Below are positions 46,311-55,072 of a stretch of DNA of 64,000 bases, one piece after another (within the stretch, counting starts at the first letter, position 1; each line of letters opens with the position of its first letter). Below the pieces are notes generated by a model. The model was not told where the DNA came from. It saw nothing but the letters and a program-made list of their open reading frames with translations, and did not search any database. The position numbers were made by a program, and so were the translations under genes. The DNA lies in NCBI GenBank assembly GCA_964355015.1, contig CAYHCE010000005.1, forward strand, positions 1 to 64,000. The letters run 5' to 3'. Origin of the DNA: CAYHCE01 sp964355015. GTDB taxonomy: Bacteria; Cyanobacteriota; Cyanobacteriia; PCC-6307; Cyanobiaceae.

Positions 46311-47981
46311 ATGCTCCGCTCCGCCGCCATCACCGCCGGCATCCAGCGCTCCCCCAACCGCGCCATGCTGCGGGCGGTGGGATTCGGCGACGGCGATTTC
46401 GACAAGCCGATCATCGGCATCGCCAACGGCTACAGCACGATCACGCCCTGCAACATCGGCCTGAACGATCTGACCCGCCGCGCCGAGGAAGCGGCCCGCC
46501 TGGCCGGCGCCATGCCCCAGACCTTCGGCACGATCACGGTGAGCGACGGCATCTCGATGGGCACCGAGGGGATGAAGTACTCCCTGGTGTCAAGGGAGGT
46601 GATCGCCGATTCGATCGAAACCGCCTGCAATGCTCAGAGCATGGACGGGCTGCTGGCGATCGGCGGCTGCGACAAGAACATGCCAGGCGCCATGCTCGCC
46701 ATGGCCCGGATGAACATCCCGGCGATCTTCGTCTACGGCGGCACGATCAAACCCGGAAAACTCGGCCCCTGCGATCTCACCGTGGTGAGCGCCTTCGAGG
46801 CGGTGGGCCAGTTCTCCGGCGGCCGCATCGATGCGGCCGAGCTGCTGGCGATCGAGAAGAACGCCTGCCCCGGCGCCGGCAGCTGCGGCGGCATGTTCAC
46901 CGCCAACACGATGAGCTCCGCATTCGAGGCCATGGGCCTGAGCCTGCCCGGCAGCTCCACGATGGCGGCGGAAGATCCCGAAAAAGCGGACAGTGCCGCC
47001 CGCTCCGCCGAGGTGCTGGTGGAGGCCATCGCGGCGAACATCCGTCCATCCGATCTGATCACCCGCGCCTCGATCGAGAACGCCATCAGCGTGATCATGG
47101 CGGTGGGCGGTTCCACCAATTCGGTGCTGCACCTGCTGGCGATCGCCCGCACCGCCGGCGTGCCGCTGTCGATCGACGATTTCGAGACGATCCGCCAGCG
47201 GGTACCGGTGATCTGCGACCTCAAGCCCAGCGGCCGTTACGTGACCGTGGATCTTCACCGGGCCGGCGGCATCCCCCAGGTGATGAAACTGCTGCTTGAC
47301 GCCGGCCTGCTGCACGGAGAGGCCCGCACGATCGAAGGCAGGACGCTGCGGGAGGTGCTCGCCGACGTGCCTTCCGAGCCACCGGCTGATCAGGACGTGA
47401 TCCGCCCTCTCGCCCATCCCCTCTATGCCAAGGGGCACCTGGCGATCCTCAAGGGCAATCTGGCCACCGAGGGAGCTGTCGCCAAGATCAGTGGCATCAA
47501 GATCGCCACACTCACCGGCCCGGCCAGGGTGTTCGAGAGCGAGGAGGAGGCCCTGGCGGCGATCCTGGCCGAGCGCATCACCGCCGGCGACGTGGTGGTG
47601 ATCCGCAACGAGGGCCCGGTGGGCGGGCCGGGCATGCGGGAGATGCTCTCTCCCACCGCGGCGATCATCGGCCAGGGGCTCGGCGATGCGGTGGCCCTGA
47701 TCACCGATGGCCGCTTTTCGGGCGGCACCTACGGGATGGTGGTGGGCCATGTGGCACCGGAGGCGGCGGTGGGCGGCACGATCGGCCTGGTGCAGGAGGG
47801 CGACAGCATCACCGTGGACGCCCACCAGCTGCTGATTCAGCTGAATGTGGCCGAGGCCGAGCTGGAGCGCCGCCGCGCCGCCTGGACAAAACCCGAGCCC
47901 CGCTACCGCACCGGTGTGCTGGGCAAGTACGCCCGCCTGGTGAGCAGCAGCAGCCTGGGGGCGGTCACCGATCAGGGCTGA
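46311..47981 (+). CDS. ilvD: dihydroxy-acid dehydratase
   Basis: Fe-S enzyme of branched-chain amino acid synthesis that dehydrates 2,3-dihydroxy-acids to 2-keto acids. The 556-residue protein has cluster cysteines at C47 (STITPCNIGL) and C120 (IGGCDKNMPGAMLAM) and in NACPGAGSCGGMFTANTM. The GPVGGPGMREML and TDGRFSGGTYGMVVGH segments complete the family pattern. Its last 10 nt overlap the antisense end of the AT-richer gene next to it. It acts downstream of ilvH at 1.6-2.1 kb. Confidence 0.97.
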   Translation: MLRSAAITAGIQRSPNRAMLRAVGFGDGDFDKPIIGIANGYSTITPCNIGLNDLTRRAEEAARLAGAMPQTFGTITVSDGISMGTEGMKYSLVSREVIADSIETACNAQSMDGLLAIGGCDKNMPGAMLAMARMNIPAIFVYGGTIKPGKLGPCDLTVVSAFEAVGQFSGGRIDAAELLAIEKNACPGAGSCGGMFTANTMSSAFEAMGLSLPGSSTMAAEDPEKADSAARSAEVLVEAIAANIRPSDLITRASIENAISVIMAVGGSTNSVLHLLAIARTAGVPLSIDDFETIRQRVPVICDLKPSGRYVTVDLHRAGGIPQVMKLLLDAGLLHGEARTIEGRTLREVLADVPSEPPADQDVIRPLAHPLYAKGHLAILKGNLATEGAVAKISGIKIATLTGPARVFESEEEALAAILAERITAGDVVVIRNEGPVGGPGMREMLSPTAAIIGQGLGDAVALITDGRFSGGTYGMVVGHVAPEAAVGGTIGLVQEGDSITVDAHQLLIQLNVAEAELERRRAAWTKPEPRYRTGVLGKYARLVSSSSLGAVTDQG

Positions 47982-48919
47982 GTGCCCCTCGATCCACTGG
48001 CAGGGGCCTCACGTCCCAGATTCTTGATCGCATCGTCGAGAAGAGGGGATCGCCAGAGTGGCGCCGGGCCCAGCGAAGAAGGTGGCGCCGAAGCCCAGGG
48101 CGGGGAAATCGGAATCGGCCGGAGCCTCCTCCTCAGTGCAGCAAGAGCTTCGTCCTTTTTGTAGTCGTCAGATATCTTTAGGTAAGCTTGCTCAGCCAAA
48201 TCTTGTCGTTTCCAGTATTCTTTATAGTTATTCAGCGATCTCTCTGCCACTGCCCAGTCTTCATAAGTTCTTCCAGTCGAGAACCTCAGATCATCGACTT
48301 CACCCTTGACTTCATTGATGGCCAAGGTAAAATAGTACCTCATTTGTGTAACATCTTTGTACGGCGGAAGAATTTGAAGGGTGGCCAGTCTTCGGAAGGC
48401 AATGTTCCGCTCAGTCGAACTGGCTTTCGCTTCCAATGCCTTCTTGTAGTACTCGGTCGTCTTGGATTGCTGACGGCTGTCATCACGGAATGCATCCCCG
48501 ATGATCAGGTACTCTATAAATAGTACATTGGCTCCAAGATCCTGGGCCAGCTTCTCCGCAGAAGAACGATAGAGTTTTACACTTCCAATTAGGGTGCTGA
48601 TCTTTCTACGCACTACAGGAGAATCAGGCTCTTCGGTTTCTAGCCTATCAACATCTTCGCTCATCGTCAGAAGCTTCTCCAACAGACCTCGAAACTCCTC
48701 CCGCTTCTCTCTGAGTTCCTTCTGGTCGCCTTGATAGGTGGAGAAGAAGAAGGAAATCAACGCCACCAGCACCGCCAGGGCACTCGTGAGGGTGGAACCT
48801 TCCAGATACCAGGGCTTGCGGGGCTCCGTCAGGATGACCTGCAGTTGGTCGACCTGATCCCGCAGCAATTTGAGATCGGCCTGGGTGACGAAGCCTGTCT
48901 GGACCTCTGGCTCCTCCAT
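47972..48919 (-). CDS. hypothetical membrane protein with helical-repeat domain, AT-richer
   Basis: A 315-residue protein. The N-terminal part (MEEPEVQTGFVTQADLKLLR) looks like a coiled coil, followed by one transmembrane helix (about 46-62, ALAVLVALISFFFSTYQ) and a Lys/Glu/Tyr-rich helical region resembling TPR repeats (YYKKALEAKASSTERNIAFR, YLKISDDYKKDEALAALRRR). From about 48150 to 48750 the DNA is visibly AT-richer and its codon use differs from neighbouring genes, suggesting acquisition. The last 50 or so residues return to high GC and low complexity. No family recognised; 48920-49084 beside it holds nothing I can name. Confidence 0.7.
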   Translation of the reverse strand: MEEPEVQTGFVTQADLKLLRDQVDQLQVILTEPRKPWYLEGSTLTSALAVLVALISFFFSTYQGDQKELREKREEFRGLLEKLLTMSEDVDRLETEEPDSPVVRRKISTLIGSVKLYRSSAEKLAQDLGANVLFIEYLIIGDAFRDDSRQQSKTTEYYKKALEAKASSTERNIAFRRLATLQILPPYKDVTQMRYYFTLAINEVKGEVDDLRFSTGRTYEDWAVAERSLNNYKEYWKRQDLAEQAYLKISDDYKKDEALAALRRRLRPIPISPPWASAPPSSLGPAPLWRSPLLDDAIKNLGREAPASGSRGTQP

Positions 48920-49084
48920 GACAGTTCAAGGCCATGTTTGGTTGAATCTATGGAGACCCATCCAGGCTTTGGATGCTTGGGTCATGAATCTCAGCCGGCT
49001 GAGCTTCGCTGGAGAGCGTTGACGTGCTGATCGCGTTTCCGCGACCCGATCGCCAACCCGTCGTCGACGGCCCCAGGCCAGTCG

Positions 49085-49501
49085 TCAGCCTCCGCTCAGC
49101 AGCGCCCGGACCCGCCTTGCCAGCGCCTCCAGCGGCAGGCCCCACTCCGGACGGTCGCAACGCTGGCCGCTGCCGGCGTCCATCCAGACAGGGTGGCTGC
49201 CATGCCAGAGCAGAGGGGCGCCCTCGTCGTCGCACCGCGACAGCATCAGGTGGAGCGCGTTGCCGCTGCGGTAGATCTCCAGTTCCCTGTCGCCGTCTGG
49301 CTGGCGGCAGCCGTCCTCGTCACGGGCCTCGATCCGGAACGTGAAGTCGCCGCCGGCGAGCGGCGGCGGCGTGCACAGGCGCAAGGCATGGCGGCGGGGA
49401 GGCAGGCAGAGATCCGCCGCCGCCGCCAGCCGAGCGGTGAGCTGCTCGAGTTCCTCGACATCCACTGCCCGCTCTGGCGACCGATCAGGACAGCCCATCA
49501 C
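49085..49501 (-). CDS. small hypothetical protein after CIA30-like gene
   Basis: A 138-residue soluble protein beginning MMGCPDRSPERAVDVEELEQ, with strands such as FTFRIEARDEDG and ELEIYRSGNALHLML and LLWHGSHPVWM. No family recognised. Its ATG overlaps the stop of the CIA30-like gene by 4 nt, making it the last gene of the glgC-gnd-pgl unit. A role tied to that neighbour is likely but unspecified. Confidence 0.65.
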   Translation of the reverse strand: MMGCPDRSPERAVDVEELEQLTARLAAAADLCLPPRRHALRLCTPPPLAGGDFTFRIEARDEDGCRQPDGDRELEIYRSGNALHLMLSRCDDEGAPLLWHGSHPVWMDAGSGQRCDRPEWGLPLEALARRVRALLSGG

Positions 49502-50067
49502 GGCAGGGCCTGGATGGCGTGGATCTCCAGCCGCAACGCACCCGCGCGGAAGCCCGGGTTGGGCTGGCCATCTTCGCCGAAGCGGGAATGGAGCACCTGG
49601 AGACGGGTGATGCGGCGGGGATCGAACCGCAGCGGCAGGTTCAGGGGGCGGGCTCGCACCGAAGCACGCAGCTGGGTGAAGGGAATCTCCACCCGGGTCA
49701 CCCCCTCAGGGTTGGTCTCGAATTCCGCCACCCAGCGCAGGCCGCCGGGGATCAGCTCCGTGAGCCCCGCCACCCCATCGGCGCAGGCCACGGCCAGCTT
49801 GTAGCGTCGCCCGTCACCGCGCAGATCGAGCTGCAGGACCCGGTAGGCCCCCAGATCCAGGGGCGGCGAGAACAGGGGGGAGCGGCAGCTCACGAAGCCA
49901 CCCCCCGCCTCGACCACCTCCGCCTCCAGCACCAGCCCCCGGGGGCCGCTGCGGCAGACGCCGCTGCTGCGACCGCCCATGATCGTGTCGTTCAGGGCCA
50001 GCCAGCCGCTGAAGCCATCCCCGCTCACCACCAGCAAAGGCGCCACCATCCCGGCCAGACCCATCAA
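49498..50067 (-). CDS. CIA30-family protein
   Basis: A 189-residue protein of the CIA30 family (complex I intermediate-associated protein 30): the GFSGWLALNDTIMGGRSSGV motif near the N-terminus is diagnostic, followed by a jelly-roll pattern (YRVLQLDLRGDGRRYKLAVA; FETNPEGVTRVEIPFTQLRA). In mitochondria CIA30 helps assemble complex I; cyanobacterial homologues might act on NDH-1, but this is inference. It starts 4 nt after pgl. Confidence 0.85.
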   Translation of the reverse strand: MMGLAGMVAPLLVVSGDGFSGWLALNDTIMGGRSSGVCRSGPRGLVLEAEVVEAGGGFVSCRSPLFSPPLDLGAYRVLQLDLRGDGRRYKLAVACADGVAGLTELIPGGLRWVAEFETNPEGVTRVEIPFTQLRASVRARPLNLPLRFDPRRITRLQVLHSRFGEDGQPNPGFRAGALRLEIHAIQALP

Positions 50068-50071
50068 CGGT

Positions 50072-50809
50072 TCAAGCCTGCCGCAGCGCGGGGCCGGCCG
50101 CAGCCGCGTCGGCGAGGATCAGCACCTCGCCCCGCGGCTGCACCAGTCGGGCTGGGGTGCGCTGTGGCGATTCCGAGGGATCCAGCAGGCGCCGCAGGGC
50201 CTCGCGCTTGCCTTCCCCACTCACCAGGAACACCACCTGCCGCGCCGCGCTCAGCACCGGAGCGGTGAGCGTGACCCGCGGCAGACCCTTGCCCTCGCTC
50301 ACCGTGACACTGCGGTCGGTGACGCCCGTGGCCGCCGTGCCGGGGAACAGCGAGGCTGTGTGCCCGTCCTCGCCGAGTCCCAGCAGGATCAGGTCGAAAA
50401 TGGGGGTCTCCCCCGGGCAGAGCTGCTCGATCAGGGCTGCGTAAGCCGCGGCGCCCGCCGCCGGGCTGGCCAGTTGCGTGGGCACCGGATGGAAGCAGGC
50501 GTGCGAACCCGGTGAGCGGGCCAGCAACGACCGGCGCAGCAGCAGGGCGTTGCTGGAGGCATCGTCCGCCGGCACCCAGCGCTCGTCGCCCAGCAGCACG
50601 TCCACCCGCTCCCAGGGAAGGTGCTGCGCGCCGAGCTGCTCGTAGGCCGCCGCGGGCGTGGTGCCTCCGGCCAGGGCGATCTGGGCCCGGTCCCGCTGGG
50701 CAAGGGCCAGATCGAGATGACTGGCAATCGTTTCGGCGGCCCGGCGGGCCAGACCGGCGGCGCCCTCGACCCGTTCGAGGCGGTAGGAAAACCCGGAGGC
50801 GGCCCCCAT
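50072..50809 (-). CDS. pgl: 6-phosphogluconolactonase
   Basis: Hydrolyses 6-phosphogluconolactone in the oxidative pentose phosphate pathway, between Zwf and Gnd. The 245-residue product has ALAGGTTPAAAYEQL, VDVLLGDERWVPADDASSN and FDLILLGLGEDGHTASLFPG, all family signatures. ATG at 50809 shares its A with the gnd stop (TGATG), so translation is coupled to gnd; starts up to 50818 are possible. Confidence 0.94.
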   Translation of the reverse strand: MGAASGFSYRLERVEGAAGLARRAAETIASHLDLALAQRDRAQIALAGGTTPAAAYEQLGAQHLPWERVDVLLGDERWVPADDASSNALLLRRSLLARSPGSHACFHPVPTQLASPAAGAAAYAALIEQLCPGETPIFDLILLGLGEDGHTASLFPGTAATGVTDRSVTVSEGKGLPRVTLTAPVLSAARQVVFLVSGEGKREALRRLLDPSESPQRTPARLVQPRGEVLILADAAAAGPALRQA

Positions 50810-52224
50810 CACAGCCACTCGGTGTGGAAGCTGCCCTCCCGATCCACCCTCTGGTAGGTGTGGGCACCGAAGCAGTCGCGCATCGCCTGCAGCAGGTTCT
50901 GGGGCAGGCGGCCGCTGCGGTAGCTGTCGATGTAGTCGAGGGTGCTGCTCAGGCAGGGCACCGGGATGCCGGCCAACGCGGCACCGGCCACCACCTGGCG
51001 CAGGCCCGGCAGAGAGCGGTTCACCAGCTCGGCGAACCAGGGGTCCACCATCAGGTTGGCCAGGCCAGGATCGGCGCTGTAGGCGTTCTGGATGCGCTGC
51101 AGCAGCTTGGCCCGGATGATGCAGCCCCCCTTCCAGATCTGGGCGATCACCGGCAGTTGCAGGTTGTAGTCGTGGAGCTTCGAGGCCTCCACCAGCAAGG
51201 CCATGCCCTGGGCGTAGCTGGCCACGCAGGCCAGCACGACAGCATCGCGCAGGACCGGCAGGCCCTCGGCAGGGTTACCCAGCGCCACGGAGTGGGGGGG
51301 CGGCGGGGGCAGCACGGCGGCCGCCGCCTGACGCTCGCCGTGCAGGGAGCTGAGCACCCGCGCGTTGAGGGCTGCGTAGATGGTGGGCACCGGCACGCCC
51401 ATCTCCAGAGCACTCACCACGGTCCACAGGCCGGTGCCCTTCTGGCCGGCCACATCGAGGATCTTCTCCACCAGGTCGCCGCCGTCCTCGGGATCGCGTC
51501 TGCGCAGGCACACCTCGGTGATCTCCACCAGATAGGAGGAGAGCTCTTCGAGCTGATTCCAGCCGTCGAACACGTCGGCCATGGCGATGCCGGACATGCC
51601 GCCGGCACGCTTCATCAGGTCGTAGGCCTCGGCCAGGATCTGCTCGATGCCGTACTCGATGCCGTTGTGCACCGTCTTGACGAAGTGCCCGGCGCCGCCC
51701 GGTCCGATGTAGGCGACGCAGGGGCCATCCTCGACCTGGGCCGCCATCTTGCGCACCAGGCCCTCGATCGCGTCGTAGGCCGCCCTGGTGCCACCCGGCA
51801 TCATGCTCGGACCCTCCAGGGCCCCCTTGGCGCCACCGGAGACGCCCATGCCGATGTAGCCGAAGCTCTGGCTCTCCAGCTCCTTCACCCGCCGTTCGGT
51901 GTCGGTGTAGAGGGAGTTGCCGCCGTCGATCAGCAGGTCGTCCTCCTCGAGCAGAGGAGCGAGCGCCGCGATCATGTCGTCGATCGGCTGGCCCGCCTTG
52001 ATCATCATCAGGATGCGCCGCGGGCGCTCCAGGCTGGCGACGAACTCCTCCAGGGTGCGGGCGCCGACGATGTTCAGTCCGGCGGCCCGGCCTTCGAGGA
52101 ACTCCTCGGTTTTGGCCCAGGTGCGGTTGTAGACGACGCTGGAGAAGCCGTTGCGCTCGGCGTTGAGGACCAGGTTCTCGCCCATCACTCCCAGGCCGAT
52201 CAGGCCGAAGTGCGCTTTGCTCAT
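50809..52224 (-). CDS. gnd: 6-phosphogluconate dehydrogenase (decarboxylating)
   Basis: Makes ribulose 5-phosphate and NADPH in the oxidative pentose phosphate pathway, the main dark catabolic route in cyanobacteria. The 471-residue product starts MSKAHFGLIGLGVMGENLVL (NADP fold) and has GMGVSGGAKGALEGPSMMPG, VKTVHNGIEYG and the DYIDSYRSGRLPQNLLQAMR tail. ATG at 52224 matches the family; the open frame continues 28 codons further upstream. It lies 88 nt after glgC and overlaps pgl. Confidence 0.96.
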   Translation of the reverse strand: MSKAHFGLIGLGVMGENLVLNAERNGFSSVVYNRTWAKTEEFLEGRAAGLNIVGARTLEEFVASLERPRRILMMIKAGQPIDDMIAALAPLLEEDDLLIDGGNSLYTDTERRVKELESQSFGYIGMGVSGGAKGALEGPSMMPGGTRAAYDAIEGLVRKMAAQVEDGPCVAYIGPGGAGHFVKTVHNGIEYGIEQILAEAYDLMKRAGGMSGIAMADVFDGWNQLEELSSYLVEITEVCLRRRDPEDGGDLVEKILDVAGQKGTGLWTVVSALEMGVPVPTIYAALNARVLSSLHGERQAAAAVLPPPPPHSVALGNPAEGLPVLRDAVVLACVASYAQGMALLVEASKLHDYNLQLPVIAQIWKGGCIIRAKLLQRIQNAYSADPGLANLMVDPWFAELVNRSLPGLRQVVAGAALAGIPVPCLSSTLDYIDSYRSGRLPQNLLQAMRDCFGAHTYQRVDREGSFHTEWL

Positions 52225-52312
52225 GAGTGGTTGGCGTACGTGCCGGTCGGTTTCAGTGTGACTGTCCGACCCCACCGAACGCCGTCGGGGTCGGCGCTCT
52301 GTCAGCAACCGC

Positions 52313-53608
52313 TCAGATCACCGTGCCGTCGGCGATGGTGGCGTTCTTCTCCACCACCACGATGCCGTTGCGGATGTAGAAACCCAGATCGGGCTGATCC
52401 GCTTCCTCGACGTGATCCTTGTTCACGATCGTGACGTTGCGGCCGATCCGCACATTCTTGTCGAGGATGGCCCGCCGCACGGTGGTGCCGTGGCCCACTC
52501 CCACCGGGATGCCGCCCCGTTCCCGCAGCACCGCCCGCTCCTCGGCCGATTCGAAGAAGTCGGCGCCCATCACCAGGGTGTCCTGCAGGACCACCTCCCC
52601 CTCGATGCGCGACCGCACCCCCAGCACGCAGTGGTGGATGCTGCAGGCCTGCAGCAGGGATCCCTCGCCGATGATCGACTGGGTGACCTGGGTGTCGAGC
52701 AGCTTGCTGGGGGGCAGGTAGCGGGGCCGGGTGTAGATCGGGAACTTCTCGTCGTAAAAGGAGAAGGCCGGGCGGGGCTGGTCGGTGAGGGCCAGGTTGG
52801 CCTCGTAGAAGGCCCCGATCGTGCCGATGTCCTCCCAGTAGTCGTCGAAGAGGAAGCTCTGCAGGTTGTCGCCCCGGCTCAGGGCGGTGGGGATGATCTC
52901 CTTGCCGAAATCCGTGGAGCCCGGGTTGCGGGCCAGCAGATCGAACAGGGTCTCGCGGCTGAAGACGTAGATCCCCATCGAGGCCAGGAAGGGCCGCCGG
53001 GCCGCCTCCGCCGCGGACAGCCCCATGTGGGCCGTGTCGACCCGCATCGCCTCGAGCGCATCGCCCTTGGGCTTCTCGCTGAACTCGAGGATCCGTCCCT
53101 CCGGATCGGTGTGCATCAGGCCGAAGCCCTCCGCCTGGGCAGCGTCCACGGGCAGTGCCGCCACGCTCAGGTCGGCACCGGTGGCGATGTGGTGATCCAC
53201 GAAACGGCTGTAGTCCATCCGGTAGAGCTGGTCGCCCGACAGGATCAGGTACTGGTCCACGTCCCATTCCTGGAACAGCCACTGGTACTTGCGCACCGCG
53301 TCGGCGGTGCCCTCGAACCAGCTCGGACTTTCCGGGGTCTGCTGGGCCGCGAGCACCTCAACGAAGCCCTGGCCGAAGCCGGCCGAGAGGTTGTAGGTCT
53401 GCGTGAGGTGGCGGTTCAGCGAGGCACTGTTGAACTGCGTCAGCACGTAGATCTTGTTGATCCCGGAGTTGATGCAGTTGCTGACCGGAATATCGATCAA
53501 CCGGTACTTACCTGCCAGTGGCACGGCGGGCTTGGCCCGCATCTTGGTGAGGGGATAGAGGCGGGTGCCCGCTCCGCCGCCGAGGATGATCGCCAGAACC
53601 CGCTTCAT
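52313..53608 (-). CDS. glgC: glucose-1-phosphate adenylyltransferase
   Basis: Makes ADP-glucose for glycogen, the committed and allosterically regulated step. The 431-residue product has the N-terminal pyrophosphorylase motif GGGAGTRLYPLTKMRAKPAV, the YLILSGDQLYRMDY substrate segment, EFSEKPKG, and a C-terminal left-handed beta-helix with repeated IG/V patterns. ATG at 53608 (MKRVLAIILGG) is chosen; an adjacent ATG at 53611 is equivalent. It is upstream of gnd on the same strand, placing storage and catabolism side by side. Confidence 0.97.
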   Translation of the reverse strand: MKRVLAIILGGGAGTRLYPLTKMRAKPAVPLAGKYRLIDIPVSNCINSGINKIYVLTQFNSASLNRHLTQTYNLSAGFGQGFVEVLAAQQTPESPSWFEGTADAVRKYQWLFQEWDVDQYLILSGDQLYRMDYSRFVDHHIATGADLSVAALPVDAAQAEGFGLMHTDPEGRILEFSEKPKGDALEAMRVDTAHMGLSAAEAARRPFLASMGIYVFSRETLFDLLARNPGSTDFGKEIIPTALSRGDNLQSFLFDDYWEDIGTIGAFYEANLALTDQPRPAFSFYDEKFPIYTRPRYLPPSKLLDTQVTQSIIGEGSLLQACSIHHCVLGVRSRIEGEVVLQDTLVMGADFFESAEERAVLRERGGIPVGVGHGTTVRRAILDKNVRIGRNVTIVNKDHVEEADQPDLGFYIRNGIVVVEKNATIADGTVI

Positions 53609-53658
53609 CACTGCCCCCCAGGACTGCTGCCGTCAGCGTGAAAGCACCGTACCGGAGC

Positions 53659-53679
53659 GCCCGACCCTCCCGGTCGGGC
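53659..53679 (-). terminator. strong hairpin between hemA and glgC
   Basis: GCCCGACC (53659-53666) and GGTCGGGC (53672-53679) form a perfect 8 bp stem with a 5 nt loop, downstream of hemA and upstream of glgC. No T-run follows, so it may be a Rho-independent-like terminator without a U tract or an mRNA-stabilising hairpin. Confidence 0.5.
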
Positions 53680-53751
53680 CGGTCGGCCAGCGCACCAAAC
53701 TGTGGGAATCGGCTGTGGTCCCGTCGCGTCACGCCCTGGCCGGCAGACTGC

Positions 53752-55062
53752 TCAGCCCTCGCCGGCGGGCTCGTCGAGGTCGAACAGCTCATGCAGCACC
53801 TTCATCGCCAGATGCCGCTGCTGGCGGGGCTGGGGCGCCCGCAGATGGGTGACCGGGCTGTGCAGGATCTTGTTGATGATTCCCTTGCTCAGCGCCTCCA
53901 CCACCTTGCGCTCGCGGGCCGAGAGATCGGGGCCCATGCGGCTGAGGGCCTTCTGCAGCTCCTGCTCGCGGATCTGCTCGAGCTGCTGCCGCATCCGGTT
54001 GAGGGTCGGCACCGCCTCCAGCCCGTCCCACCACTCCAGAAACTGGCGGGCCTCCTCCTGCAGCAGTCCTTCGGCCTCGGCGGCGATCTCCCGCCGGGTC
54101 TCCTGGTTGCGGGTCACCACCTCCTGCAGATCATCGACATCGAAGGATTCGACGCCGGTGAGGTCGCTCACGTCGGCGCTGATGTTGCGCGGCACGCCGA
54201 TATCGATGAGCATCAGCGAGGAGCGCCGGTTCAGGCCCGCCAGACGGCAGGCGTCGATGATCGGCTCCTCGGCCGCCGTGCTGGTGAACACCAGTGAGCA
54301 GGTGCTCAGGCAGTGGTCCAGGTCGGAGAGGGGCCGGCACTGCACCGGAAACTCCGGAAAGTCGGCCGCCAGGGCTTCGGCCCGCTCCGCCGTGCGGTTG
54401 AGCAGCACCAGGCCGCGGCAGCCCTTGGCCTGCAGGTGCTGCAGCAGCAGCCGCGACATCCGGCCGGCTCCCACCACCGCCACCTGCTCCTGGTCGAGCG
54501 GCACAAGTTCGTCGACACCCCGGGCCTGGCCCACCTTGAGCTGGGCCAGTTCCACGGCCGCCGAACTGATCGAGACCGCGCCGGTGCCGAGGTTCGTTTC
54601 GGTGCGCACCCGCTTGCCCGTGCTCACCGCCTGGTTGAGCAGGCGGTTCAGGATCGGCCCGATCGAGCCGTGCTCCTGGCCGAGGCGCACCATCTTCTTG
54701 ACCTGGGAGAGGATCTGGCCCTCGCCCAGCACCAGGCTGTCGAGCCCGGCCGCCACCCGCAGCAGGTGAGCCACCGCCTCCTCATGGTGGTAAGTGAAGA
54801 GGTGGGGGGTGAGTTCACCGAACTCGAGGCCTGAGTGCTTGCTCAGGAACGACCCCACGGCCGTGATGCCCTGCTCCGGACTGCGGAGCAGGGCATAGAT
54901 CTCGAGCCGATTGCAGGTGCTGAGGATGGAGGCCTCCAGCACCTGGGCGTCGCCTCGCAGGGTCTGGAGGGATTCCTCCATCGTCTGCTCCGGGATGCTG
55001 AGCCGTTCCCGGATCTCGACCGGAGCCGTGCGGTGGCTCAGGCCGACGACGGCGATGTGCAT
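53752..55062 (-). CDS. hemA: glutamyl-tRNA reductase
   Basis: Reduces glutamyl-tRNA to glutamate-1-semialdehyde with NADPH, the rate-controlling first step of tetrapyrrole (chlorophyll, heme, phycobilin) synthesis. The 436-residue product has VGLSHRTAPVEIRERL at the N-terminus, catalytic C50 in SILSTCNRLEIY, the NADPH motif VVGAGRMSRLLLQHL and a C-terminal dimerisation helix. It uses tRNA-Glu charged by GltX (24.6-26.1 kb) and starts 10 nt after glpX. Confidence 0.97.
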   Translation of the reverse strand: MHIAVVGLSHRTAPVEIRERLSIPEQTMEESLQTLRGDAQVLEASILSTCNRLEIYALLRSPEQGITAVGSFLSKHSGLEFGELTPHLFTYHHEEAVAHLLRVAAGLDSLVLGEGQILSQVKKMVRLGQEHGSIGPILNRLLNQAVSTGKRVRTETNLGTGAVSISSAAVELAQLKVGQARGVDELVPLDQEQVAVVGAGRMSRLLLQHLQAKGCRGLVLLNRTAERAEALAADFPEFPVQCRPLSDLDHCLSTCSLVFTSTAAEEPIIDACRLAGLNRRSSLMLIDIGVPRNISADVSDLTGVESFDVDDLQEVVTRNQETRREIAAEAEGLLQEEARQFLEWWDGLEAVPTLNRMRQQLEQIREQELQKALSRMGPDLSARERKVVEALSKGIINKILHSPVTHLRAPQPRQQRHLAMKVLHELFDLDEPAGEG

Positions 55063-55072
55063 GGGGATGGGC

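Noticed and set aside
48731..49030. Plus-strand frame antisense to the AT-richer gene
   Set aside because: The minus-strand gene has a coherent membrane/helical protein and better composition; this frame does not.
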